DNA of 64,000 bases from Flavobacterium sp. 102 (lineage in GTDB: Bacteria; Bacteroidota; Bacteroidia; Flavobacteriales; Flavobacteriaceae): NCBI RefSeq assembly GCF_003634615.1, contig NZ_RBKX01000001.1:1240001-1304000 (forward strand), read 5' to 3'. The notes under the pieces are model-generated. The model saw only the letters and a list, made by a program, of their open reading frames with translations, was not told the origin of the DNA and searched no databases. Every line of letters starts with the position of its first letter. Within the stretch, counting starts at the first letter, position 1. Shown piece by piece: positions 42,312 through 51,313 of this stretch. Both the position numbers and the translations under genes were made by a program.

Positions 42312-44480
42312 ATGAAATTAAAACAAGCAGTTGTACTGTTCCTATTATCGTGCTTTTCAGTATCGGCACAACAAAAAATAAGTGTAGAAGAAATTTACAC
42401 AGGAGCATTCAGAGCTCAAGGCATGGACGAACTCATTGCCATGAAAAATACCAACCAATACACCGTGCTCAACTTTGACAGAAACACGAGAACTATGCAA
42501 ATCGATTTATATGATTTTGCAACCCTAAAAAAAATCAATACTTTAATTGACACTAAGAACTTCTCAGAATTAGCCAACGGTATTGACAGCTACGTTTTCA
42601 GCAAAGACGAAAAGCAATTGTTGATTGCTAATAATACTAACCCAATTTTTCGTCACTCCTTTACCGCAGATTATTTCCTTTACAATTTAGAGACCCAAAA
42701 ACTAACCAAAGTCTTGGAACAAGTTCAAGAACCAACTTTTTCTCCTGACGGTGCTAAAATAGGTTTCGCCAAAACCAACAACCTTTTTATTTATGATATC
42801 GCTTCCGCAAAAGTTACTCAGGTTACGACAGACGGAAAGAAAAACAGTGTCATTAATGGTATCACGGATTGGGTTTACGAAGAAGAATTTGCTTTCGTGA
42901 GAGCTTATGATTGGAGTGCCGATGGGAAAAAACTGGCATACATCCGTTTTGACGAAAGCGAAGTCCCTGAGTTTTCAATGAATGTTTTCAAAAAAGATTT
43001 GTATCCAACGGTGGAAACCTTCAAATACCCAAAAGCAGGCGAGAAGAATGCTTTAGTTTCTTTATATGTTTACGATGTGACTTCGGCTGCTTCAAAAACT
43101 ATCAATTTAGGTAATTACAATGATTTCTACATCGCCAGAATGAAATGGACTAATGATGCCAATGTTCTTTCGGCCCAAGTCTTAAACCGTCACCAAGATA
43201 ATTTAGACTTGCTTTTTATTGACGGAACTACCGGAACTGCGAAAGTAGTTTTGAACGAAAAAGACAAAGCTTATGTAGATGTAACCGACAACCTAACATT
43301 CTTAAAAGATAATAGTTTTATCTGGACATCCGAAAAAGACGGTTACAATCACATTTATTTGTATGACAAAACCGGTAAGTTGAAAAACCAAGTGACCAAA
43401 GGCAATTGGGAAGTCACGTCTTATTATGGTTTTGATGAAAAAACAAAAACAGTTTTCTATCAATCGGTTGAGAATGGTTCAATTGTGAGAGATGTATACC
43501 GAATTGGGTTAGACGGAAAAAATAAAGTAAAATTATCACAACAAGTAGGAACGAATGCTGCGACTTTCAGTCCGAATTTTGAGTATTTTATCAATACCTA
43601 TTCGAGCGCGACCCAACCAACAGCTTATACTTTGAACAGTTCTAAAGACGGAAAACAAATTCAATCGATTGTTGATAACAAAGCGTTAGCCGAAAAACTT
43701 AAAAAATACGATTTACCAAATAAAGAATTCTTCGAGTTAACTACCGAAAAAGGGCACAAGTTAAATGCTTGGATGATCAAACCCAAAGATTTTGACGCCT
43801 CAAAAAAATATCCGGTTTTTATGTTTCAATATTCCGGTCCCGGTTCGCAGGAAGTGGCTAATAATTGGTTAGACACCAACGACATGTGGTTTATGATGTT
43901 GGCGCAACAAGGCTATATTGTAGCTTGTGTAGACGGAAGAGGAACCGGTTTTAAAGGCGCTAATTTCAAGAAATGTACCCAAAAAGAATTAGGTAAATTT
44001 GAAGTTGAAGACCAAATCGATGCCGCAAAAGTCATCGGAAATTATACTTATGTAGATAAAGCCAGAATCGGTATCTTTGGCTGGTCTTATGGCGGATTTA
44101 TGAGTAGCAACTGTCTTTTTAAAGGTGCTGATGTTTTCAAAATGGCGATTGCGGTGGCTCCGGTAACCAATTGGAGATTCTATGATAGCATTTACACTGA
44201 AAGATATCTGCAAACACCACAAGAAAACGCCAGTGGTTATGATGATAATTCACCTATTAATCATGTAAACAAATTGAAGGGAAAATTCCTTTTAATTCAC
44301 GGAACCGCTGATGACAATGTACATGTTCAAAACACGATGCAAATGATTGAAGCCTTGGTGCAAGCCAACAAACAATTTGACTGGGCGATTTATCCCGACA
44401 AAAATCATGGAATTTATGGTGGCAAAACCAGAATCCAATTGTACAACAAAATGACGAATTTTATCAAAGAGAATTTATAA
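42312..44480 (+). CDS. Dipeptidyl peptidase IV (S9 family serine peptidase)
   Basis: A 722-residue exported peptidase that removes N-terminal dipeptides, preferably X-Pro. Signal peptide 1-19 ends SVSA-Q. A beta-propeller of the DPPIV_N type covers about 80-440 (DWVYEEEFAFVRAYDWSADG includes the Glu pair that binds the substrate N-terminus). The alpha/beta hydrolase domain follows with catalytic Ser592 in GWSYGG, Asp667 in GTADDNVH and His699 in KNHGIYGG. Two POT peptide transporters follow on the same strand, the first 28 bp later, so released dipeptides can be taken up. A 112-bp gap separates it from the tRNA relic. Confidence 0.93.
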   Translation: MKLKQAVVLFLLSCFSVSAQQKISVEEIYTGAFRAQGMDELIAMKNTNQYTVLNFDRNTRTMQIDLYDFATLKKINTLIDTKNFSELANGIDSYVFSKDEKQLLIANNTNPIFRHSFTADYFLYNLETQKLTKVLEQVQEPTFSPDGAKIGFAKTNNLFIYDIASAKVTQVTTDGKKNSVINGITDWVYEEEFAFVRAYDWSADGKKLAYIRFDESEVPEFSMNVFKKDLYPTVETFKYPKAGEKNALVSLYVYDVTSAASKTINLGNYNDFYIARMKWTNDANVLSAQVLNRHQDNLDLLFIDGTTGTAKVVLNEKDKAYVDVTDNLTFLKDNSFIWTSEKDGYNHIYLYDKTGKLKNQVTKGNWEVTSYYGFDEKTKTVFYQSVENGSIVRDVYRIGLDGKNKVKLSQQVGTNAATFSPNFEYFINTYSSATQPTAYTLNSSKDGKQIQSIVDNKALAEKLKKYDLPNKEFFELTTEKGHKLNAWMIKPKDFDASKKYPVFMFQYSGPGSQEVANNWLDTNDMWFMMLAQQGYIVACVDGRGTGFKGANFKKCTQKELGKFEVEDQIDAAKVIGNYTYVDKARIGIFGWSYGGFMSSNCLFKGADVFKMAIAVAPVTNWRFYDSIYTERYLQTPQENASGYDDNSPINHVNKLKGKFLLIHGTADDNVHVQNTMQMIEALVQANKQFDWAIYPDKNHGIYGGKTRIQLYNKMTNFIKENL

Positions 44481-44508
44481 CTAATCAATACATACTAAAA
44501 CCAATTTT

Positions 44509-46200
44509 ATGAGTGAAGCTACAGTAAAAACAGGACATCCAAAAGGACTTTGGGTATTATTCGGAACCGAGATGTGGGAAAGGTTCAACTTCTACGGAAT
44601 GCGAGCAATTCTAACCTTATTTATGGTGAATTCATTGATGATGAAAGAAGAAGAAGCTTCGATTATTTATGGAGGATTTCTTGGGCTTTGTTATTTGACA
44701 CCAATGTTAGGAGGCTTTATTTCTGACCGTTTTTTCGGAAATAGAAATTGTATTATGCTTGGAGGTGCCATGATGGCGATTGGACAATTGATGCTGTTTT
44801 TTAGCGCCAGCGTTTTTAGTACCAATTTAGGTTTAGCAAATACCTTAATGTGGACAGCCTTAGGTGTAATTGTTTTTGGTAATGGATTTTTCAAACCAAA
44901 TATTTCTTCAATGGTGGGAAGTTTATACCCAAAACAAGAAAAATCAAAATTGGATACGGCTTTTACTATTTTCTACATGGGAATAAACATTGGAGCATTT
45001 TTAGGTCAGTTTATCTGTCCGCTTATTGGAGATGTAAAAGATCCGGGCGGTATCAGAGATGTTCATGCTTTCAAATGGGGATTCTTGGCAGCATCGATAG
45101 CGATGATTATTGGAACGGCTATTTTCTTTTTCTTGAAAAATAAATATGTAGTTACACCGGAAGGCAAACCAATTGGTGGTATTCCATCAGGAAATGATGC
45201 AGGAGATTATGAAGAAGGCGAATCACAAAAAGCGGTGTTTTCTATGAAGTCAATTGTTACTGCACTTGCTGTTTTTGCAGTTGTCTTCTTTATTTTTAAT
45301 TATTTTACTGAAGGTGAAAATGTGGTAAAAATCTACATTTATCCATTTATTTATGCTAGTGGCGTTTCACTTGCCACTTTAATATTGTTAGATAGTACAT
45401 TGACCAAAGTAGAAACCCAACGTATTTGGGTAATTTACATTATGTCGTTCTTTATCATTTTCTTTTGGGCGGCTTTCGAACAAGCAGGTTCGTCGTTAAC
45501 ATTCATTGCTGACAACCAAACCGACAGAAATATGTTTGGTTGGAATATGCCACCATCAATGGTTCAGATTTTTAACGGTTTATTCGTTGTAATCTTCGCT
45601 TTCCCTTTCAGCGTGCTTTGGGACAAGTTAAGAGCCAAAAATAGAGAGCCGCTTTCAACAGTGAAACAATCGATAGGATTGCTTTTAATTGCATTGAGTT
45701 ATTTTATCATAGCCAATAATGTAAAAGATTTGGGGAACTCAGGGTTATTAGCCATCAAATGGTTGATTTTGTTATATTTAATCCAAACATTTGCTGAGTT
45801 GTGTTTATCTCCAATCGGATTGTCTTTGGTTGGTAAATTAGCGCCAAAGCGTTTTGCTTCATTAGCCTATGGTGTTTTCTTTATTTCGAGTGCTGCCGGA
45901 TATGCTTTATCCGGAACTTTAGGCTCAATTCTACCAGCAACAGGAGATAAATTCAAAAAAGCGTCTGAATTAGGGATTGATTTGCAAGGTGTTTTAGACA
46001 AGTCAGTCATACCAACTGCAGAGCAAACTAAATTATTGGCGGAAAACCAAATTACTGATCATTATCCATCATTTGCAGGCTTTGAAATTACTAGTTTGTA
46101 TGAATTCTTTATGGTGTTTGTAGTGCTTTGTGGAATTGCTTCTATTATTTTATTCTTATTGACACCGGTAATCAAAAAAATGATGCACGGCGTGAGATAA
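44509..46200 (+). CDS. POT-family proton-dependent di/tripeptide transporter
   Basis: A 563-residue MFS transporter of the POT/PTR2 family. The first helix holds the ExxER motif (Glu21, Glu24, Arg25 in EMWERFNFYG) for proton coupling, then GGFISDRFFGNRN and GNGFFKPNISSMVG, the PTR2 signature. Twelve core helices plus extra ones are predicted, with a charged cytoplasmic linker around residues 215-245. It imports small peptides from the periplasm. It follows the dipeptidyl peptidase IV gene, with which it probably shares a transcript, and ends at a terminator before a second POT gene. Confidence 0.93.
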   Translation: MSEATVKTGHPKGLWVLFGTEMWERFNFYGMRAILTLFMVNSLMMKEEEASIIYGGFLGLCYLTPMLGGFISDRFFGNRNCIMLGGAMMAIGQLMLFFSASVFSTNLGLANTLMWTALGVIVFGNGFFKPNISSMVGSLYPKQEKSKLDTAFTIFYMGINIGAFLGQFICPLIGDVKDPGGIRDVHAFKWGFLAASIAMIIGTAIFFFLKNKYVVTPEGKPIGGIPSGNDAGDYEEGESQKAVFSMKSIVTALAVFAVVFFIFNYFTEGENVVKIYIYPFIYASGVSLATLILLDSTLTKVETQRIWVIYIMSFFIIFFWAAFEQAGSSLTFIADNQTDRNMFGWNMPPSMVQIFNGLFVVIFAFPFSVLWDKLRAKNREPLSTVKQSIGLLLIALSYFIIANNVKDLGNSGLLAIKWLILLYLIQTFAELCLSPIGLSLVGKLAPKRFASLAYGVFFISSAAGYALSGTLGSILPATGDKFKKASELGIDLQGVLDKSVIPTAEQTKLLAENQITDHYPSFAGFEITSLYEFFMVFVVLCGIASIILFLLTPVIKKMMHGVR

Positions 46201-46230
46201 TCACAGATTAAAAATATTTTTTATATCTTT

Positions 46231-46265
46231 CAAACCTACAAGAAACCCTTGTAGGTTTGTTTTTT
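46231..46265 (+). terminator. Terminator between the two POT genes
   Basis: CAAACCTACAAG (46231-46242) pairs perfectly with CTTGTAGGTTTG (46248-46259) around a five-base loop, followed by six T residues. It ends only 13 bases before the next ATG, so the second transporter depends on readthrough or on a promoter upstream of the hairpin. Confidence 0.92.
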
Positions 46266-46278
46266 AAATTAAGAAATT

Positions 46279-47937
46279 ATGTGGAAAAGTCACCCTAAAG
46301 CGCTGCCTTATTTGTTTTTATCCGAAATGTGGGAACGATTCGGATACTATTTAATGATTGGTATTTTTACCTTGTATCTTAAAGATGTTGAGGCAGGTTT
46401 TGCCATGACCGAGAAAGAAGCGTCTGATTTGTATGGCACTTTTATCGCTTTGGTATTCTTAACACCTTTTATTGGAGGCTTGGTTGCCGATCGTTATTTC
46501 GGTTATAAAAAATCAATTGTGATTGGAGGTTTGATGATGGGTGCCGGATATATGCTGATGGGAATTCATGACATTACTATGCTTTATGTCGCTATGACTT
46601 TGGTTATTGTTGGAAACGGATTCTTTAAGCCCAATATTTCTACACTTTTAGGGAATTTTTACAACGACGAGCAATACAAAGACAAGAAAGACGAAGGTTA
46701 CAACATTTTCTACATGGGAATCAATGTCGGTGCTTTTATCTGTAATTTCTTTGGAGCCGCTTTGCAAATAGTATTAGGTTGGCAATACGCTTTTATGGCT
46801 GCCGGTGTCGGAATGCTTATCGGTGTTGTGGTATTCTTAATGGGAACCAAACATTACGGAGATAAAACCGAGAAAAAGGGGATTCAAGAAGGTGATATGC
46901 CTTTCTATAAAATAGTGTTGTTTATTTTGGTGCCATCGGTAATCTTTGGAGTAATTGGTTGGTTTTTAAAAGGAGTACTTACAGAGGCCAATCCGGATAG
47001 CTCCATCTTTGGTTCGGATAGTACCGATGCGTTTATCTTCGCTTGTATTCCGGTGATTTTCTTTTACGGAAGTTTGTATTTCAAAGCCAAAGCCGAAGAC
47101 AAAAGACCCATCGGTGCTTTGTTGGCCATTTTTGCGGTGGTGATTTTATTTTGGGCAGTATTCAAATTGAATGGTTCTGCACTAAATACTTGGGCTGACC
47201 GTTATACCGACAGAGAAATCACAGGTACAACGCAAACAGTTTTTAACGGTTTAAAATTATCTAAAGAAGTCGAATATAAAAAGGATTCTACAGAGTTGTA
47301 TGATTCCGGATTCCGTCTTCAAAAAGAGAATGGAGAAGTAAAAAAGGTAGTTGATTATCCAATTTATTTCAGAAACGTAAAAGAAGAAAAGAAACCTGAA
47401 GAAGGAAACAAAATCAGTATTTGGGCCACCAATTTGAGTCAGTCCATCAATCCGGGTTGGGTAATTATTTTGACGCCATTGATAGTCGCCTTTTTTACCT
47501 ATTTGCGAAGTAGAAAAAAAGAGCCGAGTACACCAACAAAAATTGCTTTCGGATTATTAATTTCAGCCTTATCTGTTTTAGTAATGGTCGCTGCGGTTCA
47601 TATTGGTAACAATGGAAGCGAGAAAGTTTCCGTTTGGTGGTTGGTCGCTAATTATGGCGTAATTACTATTGGAGAACTTTTCCTCAGTCCAATGGGATTA
47701 TCCGTTGTTTCTAAGTTATCCCCAAAAAATATTACTGCCTTGATGATGGGCGGTTGGTTTTTATCAACTTCTATCGGAAACAAATTGAGTGGCGTTTTGG
47801 CCAGTATGTGGGATACTTACGATGATAAAGCAGACTTTTTTTGGGTGAATTTCGGTTTGCTGATGTTTGCTACTTTATTGATGTTTGCTTTGGTGAAAAA
47901 ATTAAATAAAGTGATGAAAGAAAAAGGAATTAATTAA
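46279..47937 (+). CDS. Second POT-family peptide transporter
   Basis: A 552-residue POT transporter, paralogue of the preceding one. ExxER is Glu16, Glu19, Arg20 (EMWERFGYYL); GGLVADRYFGYKKS and GNGFFKPNISTLLGNFYNDE are the PTR2 motifs. A soluble segment of about 60 residues (roughly 320-385, ASP/GLU/LYS-rich, including EVEYKKDSTELYDSG) between two late helices is larger than in the first copy and may reach the periplasm. The two paralogues probably differ in peptide preference. It is the last gene of the peptide-use cluster. Confidence 0.92.
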   Translation: MWKSHPKALPYLFLSEMWERFGYYLMIGIFTLYLKDVEAGFAMTEKEASDLYGTFIALVFLTPFIGGLVADRYFGYKKSIVIGGLMMGAGYMLMGIHDITMLYVAMTLVIVGNGFFKPNISTLLGNFYNDEQYKDKKDEGYNIFYMGINVGAFICNFFGAALQIVLGWQYAFMAAGVGMLIGVVVFLMGTKHYGDKTEKKGIQEGDMPFYKIVLFILVPSVIFGVIGWFLKGVLTEANPDSSIFGSDSTDAFIFACIPVIFFYGSLYFKAKAEDKRPIGALLAIFAVVILFWAVFKLNGSALNTWADRYTDREITGTTQTVFNGLKLSKEVEYKKDSTELYDSGFRLQKENGEVKKVVDYPIYFRNVKEEKKPEEGNKISIWATNLSQSINPGWVIILTPLIVAFFTYLRSRKKEPSTPTKIAFGLLISALSVLVMVAAVHIGNNGSEKVSVWWLVANYGVITIGELFLSPMGLSVVSKLSPKNITALMMGGWFLSTSIGNKLSGVLASMWDTYDDKADFFWVNFGLLMFATLLMFALVKKLNKVMKEKGIN

Positions 47938-48044
47938 TTCCATAACTTTAATATTTGGTTTATTGATGTCATTAATTTCATTTTCTGAGGGAAAAATTAA
48001 GGCAAGATGTAAAATAGCCGACAGTTTTTGGTACTGTTTTTGTT

Positions 48045-48052
48045 TATATTTG
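48045..48052 (+). promoter_or_regulatory. Promoter -7 element of the thioredoxin-like gene
   Basis: TATATTTG is a perfect -7 element 19 bases before the ATG. The nearest upstream TTTG (48027-48030) is 14 bases away, shorter than usual, so the -33 element is not certain. Confidence 0.5.
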
Positions 48053-48070
48053 TAAAAAAAATAATAACAC

Positions 48071-48538
48071 ATGAAAAAATTAATCCTTACGTTATTCCTG
48101 GTTTTAGGGTCATTAACGATACAAGCGCAAGAATTAACCTGGCAAACCGATATCAATAAAGCCATGGAAATTTCAAAAAAATCTAAAAAGCCATTAATGT
48201 TATTTTTTACCGGAAGTGACTGGTGTGGTTGGTGTATCCGTTTGCAAAAAGAAGTTTTAAAAACACCTGAGTTTGCTAAATGGGCCAAAGACAATGTTGT
48301 TTTAGTTGAATTAGATTTTCCTAGAAGAACTGCACAACAACCCGAGATTCAAAAACAAAACATGGAGTTGCAACAAGCTTTAGGGGTAAGAGGTTATCCA
48401 ACAGTTTGGTTTGTTAATGCTACTAAAAAAGACGGAAAAATAAACTTAGAACAATTAGGAAGTACAGGTTATGTTGCCGGTGGACCAACACCTTGGTTAG
48501 AAGGTGCCAAACAAATATTAGCACCAAAAAAAGCATAA
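48071..48538 (+). CDS. Exported thioredoxin-like protein
   Basis: A 155-residue periplasmic protein with a signal peptide (1-19, ending IQA-Q) and one thioredoxin domain of the thioredoxin_7/DUF255-like group. The redox motif is Cys52-Gly-Trp-Cys55 in GSDWCGWC, followed by the conserved cis-proline loop RGYPTVWFVN. It is likely to reduce or oxidise disulfides in exported proteins; no partner is encoded nearby. The gene has its own promoter element and converges on comEC, with a shared terminator. Confidence 0.88.
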   Translation: MKKLILTLFLVLGSLTIQAQELTWQTDINKAMEISKKSKKPLMLFFTGSDWCGWCIRLQKEVLKTPEFAKWAKDNVVLVELDFPRRTAQQPEIQKQNMELQQALGVRGYPTVWFVNATKKDGKINLEQLGSTGYVAGGPTPWLEGAKQILAPKKA

Positions 48539-48548
48539 CTAATCAGCA

Positions 48549-50576
48549 TTAAATTTTATAGAATCCCTTTTCATTAGTATAGTGAAAAGGGATTTTTTCT
48601 TTTCGGCAAGTCGATTCCCAAAGTCTTACATAGCTTTTAAAATTCGAGCCATCTACAACAATTTCTTTGGGTTTATATACTGTGAGTAAGCGTTCAAAAT
48701 TGAGCTTTGGCGAATGGGTAATGATTAAAACATCGGGTTTTATTTTCTCTGAATAAACGGCATAACTGTCAATCAACATTATTCTTTTGTTTTTGAAATA
48801 GAATACATTTTGTAGTTTCTTTTTTTCTTTGGCTTCACAAAAGTTGCCAACCAAATACGATTGAATAGAAAGATTGCTTTCCAAGGAATTCAAAATGCTA
48901 TCATTGCTGTAAACTGTCACAAATCTATTTTGCCTTTGGGTAATAATAGTGCTCTTTTTTGTATTGAAAACAATCAATTCTTTCACGTTGTTTGTTTTGA
49001 ATTTAGTGTCAATATAAACAATTTGTAATGCTATAGTGCTCAGTAAAGCTATTGACAATCTTTTGAATTCAGGTTTTTTTAACCAAACTATTATAGCGAT
49101 AATCATTACATAGGAAACCCAAAGCATTGCAGTGGTAAACGAAATATTGCTGAGGACAAAATCCTCAAAAGAAGCTATCCAATTAATAATATGGTTCTGA
49201 AGTTCTATCAGGAATTCCAAGGGTTTCACCACAAGAAAAGAGACTTTTCCGAAACAAGCTGTTATGATGGCGATCAAACCTACAATCATTATAATTCCGA
49301 GTAAAGGCAGCACGATGATATTGGTTACAAAAAACAATCCGGGGAATTGATGAAAATAGTATAGGCTTAAAGGCATGGTGCCAATTTGTGCCGCAAATGA
49401 AACCGTTACGATGTCCCAAATGTATTGGGTGATTTTATATTTTGGTTGCCAAATTTCAGATAGTAAAGGTTGTAACCAAAGAATAAAAAACAAGGCCAAA
49501 TAACTCAGCTGAAATCCAATATCAAACAAAAATGAAGGTTTCCAAAGGAGAATTAATAGCATAGATACTAATAACGTATGAAAATTATTTACGGTTCTTC
49601 TGAAATGATTCCCAACAGCTACAAAGGAGAACATAGTCACAGAACGCACTACCGAAGGCGCTAATCCGGCTAAAATCCCATAACTCCATAGCGATAAAAG
49701 AATAATAATAAGTTTGATTACAGCATTTCTTTTGGTATTCGCCATTGGCTTCAAAAGAAAAGTAACAAACAGTAAAATGAAACCAACATGAAGTCCGGAA
49801 ACAGATAAAATGTGGACAGCGCCGGCCAATTGGTAATCTTTCAAAACTTCCGGTGAAATGTCTTGTTGTTGCCCTAATAAAAAAGCAATCATTATATTAA
49901 GTTCTTCAGTTTTAAAACGAGAAGTTTTCAGATTTTGAATGATTTTAGTGCGAAAATTAGAAAAACCTGACCAAAGCGTTGACTCGAATTTACCAATTGT
50001 CATTTGTTTTTCATCAATATAAACTTGTGCATAAATCTCTTGATTTTCCAAATACTTACCATAGTCAAACTGATTAGGGTTAAATGGATTTTTGCTTTTA
50101 TAAATACTGCCTGTAACTTTGACATGGCTGCCAATTGGGAAATCTTCAATCTGATTAGGTTTTCTAATATTGAGAATGATTTTTCCAAAACTTTGTCGGT
50201 TGTCAATGGTATGTATTACCGAGACATAACGGGAATTTTTGGGAGTACTTTTTAATTTTTCGTGAACTACAAGTTTGATTTCATGAAATGAATCATCTTC
50301 AATCTGATTGAGATAATGATTTTGGCGTAAAGTTTCTTTGTGAAAAAGACAAGTCGAAATGCCAATATTGAATGAAATCAGTAAAGTTAAAGTCCCAAAA
50401 ATGAATTGGTAAATCGGTTTTTTTTTAGATAAAAAATGAAAAAACAATAAAAATAGAATTCCAATCAAAAGACTTATAAACACCAAAAACGGCTCAGGTT
50501 GGTACTTTTGATAGAAAATTATGCCTAGAATAAAAGTTAACGCAACTCTTGCTAATGGAAATTGTAAGATTTTCAT
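48549..50576 (-). CDS. comEC: ComEC/Rec2-family DNA-uptake channel protein
   Basis: A 675-residue polytopic membrane protein. The N-terminus has membrane helices and a DUF4131 soluble domain (PIGSHVKVTGSIYKSKNPFN), then the competence core with AGAVHILSVSGLHVGFILLF, the ComEC hallmark, and about ten helices. Length is typical for Bacteroidota. The C-terminal ~150 residues should be the metallo-beta-lactamase-like domain, but the HxHxDH metal-binding motif is absent (only degenerate segments such as LIITHSPKLNFERLL remain). It would form the inner-membrane channel for incoming single-stranded DNA. Its last codons include the hairpin of a bidirectional terminator. Confidence 0.88.
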   Translation of the reverse strand: MKILQFPLARVALTFILGIIFYQKYQPEPFLVFISLLIGILFLLFFHFLSKKKPIYQFIFGTLTLLISFNIGISTCLFHKETLRQNHYLNQIEDDSFHEIKLVVHEKLKSTPKNSRYVSVIHTIDNRQSFGKIILNIRKPNQIEDFPIGSHVKVTGSIYKSKNPFNPNQFDYGKYLENQEIYAQVYIDEKQMTIGKFESTLWSGFSNFRTKIIQNLKTSRFKTEELNIMIAFLLGQQQDISPEVLKDYQLAGAVHILSVSGLHVGFILLFVTFLLKPMANTKRNAVIKLIIILLSLWSYGILAGLAPSVVRSVTMFSFVAVGNHFRRTVNNFHTLLVSMLLILLWKPSFLFDIGFQLSYLALFFILWLQPLLSEIWQPKYKITQYIWDIVTVSFAAQIGTMPLSLYYFHQFPGLFFVTNIIVLPLLGIIMIVGLIAIITACFGKVSFLVVKPLEFLIELQNHIINWIASFEDFVLSNISFTTAMLWVSYVMIIAIIVWLKKPEFKRLSIALLSTIALQIVYIDTKFKTNNVKELIVFNTKKSTIITQRQNRFVTVYSNDSILNSLESNLSIQSYLVGNFCEAKEKKKLQNVFYFKNKRIMLIDSYAVYSEKIKPDVLIITHSPKLNFERLLTVYKPKEIVVDGSNFKSYVRLWESTCRKEKIPFHYTNEKGFYKI
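48562..48598. terminator. Bidirectional terminator embedded in the comEC 3' end
   Basis: AATCCCTTTTCA (48562-48573) pairs with TGAAAAGGGATT (48583-48594), followed by TTTTT. The whole stem lies inside the last 16 codons of comEC, where it encodes the Pro-Phe-His ... Lys-Gly-Phe end. In the plus direction it serves the thioredoxin-like gene. Confidence 0.8.
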
Positions 50577-50616
50577 GTAACTAAATTACATGAAATTTTT
50601 AAAATATGAAAGAAAA

Positions 50617-51267
50617 TTACATTAAAACACGATTTATTTGTACGAAAGTTCTATTGTAATAAGGTTCTTTAGTGGAAGAAATGATTACGCCACTTTGGGT
50701 AGAAGAGTGAATAAATTTAACTTCATCATGGCTGACTTCAACGACCATACCAACGTGGTTGATTCTTCGCCCACGATTGATGAAGAAAATCAGGTCGCCT
50801 TTTTTGGCATCTGATAAGTCAACTTTAGTGCCAACAGTAGCCATTTCATGAGACGAACGCGGTAAAGTAATGTCAAATTTTTTAAAAGTTGAATAAACCA
50901 AGCCTGAACAATCAAAACCGGATTTTGTTGTGCCGCCGGGACGATAGTTAACCCCTAAATTGTCCGAAGCACTATTGATAAGTTGCTTGATTAAATAACT
51001 CGCATCTTCGCTTTCGATGACAATATCTTCATCATTTTTATGGTTAACGCCGCCGGTTTTTTTGGAGGTATTTTGCTTCTGTGTAATATCCTTGTTTTGG
51101 TTTTTCTTTTTCTTTTCAGCACTCTTCATTTCTGAAACAGCAAGGTTTTTTGGTTCGGTATAAAGTCCTTTTTTAACTGCAACTTCCTTTGAAGTTACAA
51201 TGTTAGACGTAGGTTTACAAGCGGTAAACAAAAGTAAGATAAGCGATATATAGACTATGTTTTTCAA
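50617..51267 (-). CDS. NlpC/P60 (C40) family peptidoglycan hydrolase lipoprotein
   Basis: A 216-residue lipoprotein (lipobox LLFTA-C, Cys17) with a charged, Lys/Gln-rich linker (about residues 45-85) and a C-terminal NlpC/P60 domain. Catalytic Cys120 lies in SGFDCSGLVY and His171 in RINHVGMVV, with a polar third residue further on; AKKGDLIFF is a conserved strand. Such enzymes cut the gamma-D-glutamyl-diaminopimelate bond in cell-wall peptides. It lies between lpxB (46-bp gap) and comEC (40-bp gap) on the same strand. Confidence 0.9.
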   Translation of the reverse strand: MKNIVYISLILLLFTACKPTSNIVTSKEVAVKKGLYTEPKNLAVSEMKSAEKKKKNQNKDITQKQNTSKKTGGVNHKNDEDIVIESEDASYLIKQLINSASDNLGVNYRPGGTTKSGFDCSGLVYSTFKKFDITLPRSSHEMATVGTKVDLSDAKKGDLIFFINRGRRINHVGMVVEVSHDEVKFIHSSTQSGVIISSTKEPYYNRTFVQINRVLM

Positions 51268-51313
51268 ATAAAAGTGTTTTTACAAAAGTAAAAAATAGAG
51301 TTTGGAATCAAAA

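Noticed and set aside
47902..48294. Minus-strand frame of 130 codons overlapping the thioredoxin-like gene
   Set aside because: It lies opposite a clear signal peptide and CGWC domain and shows no recognisable protein features.
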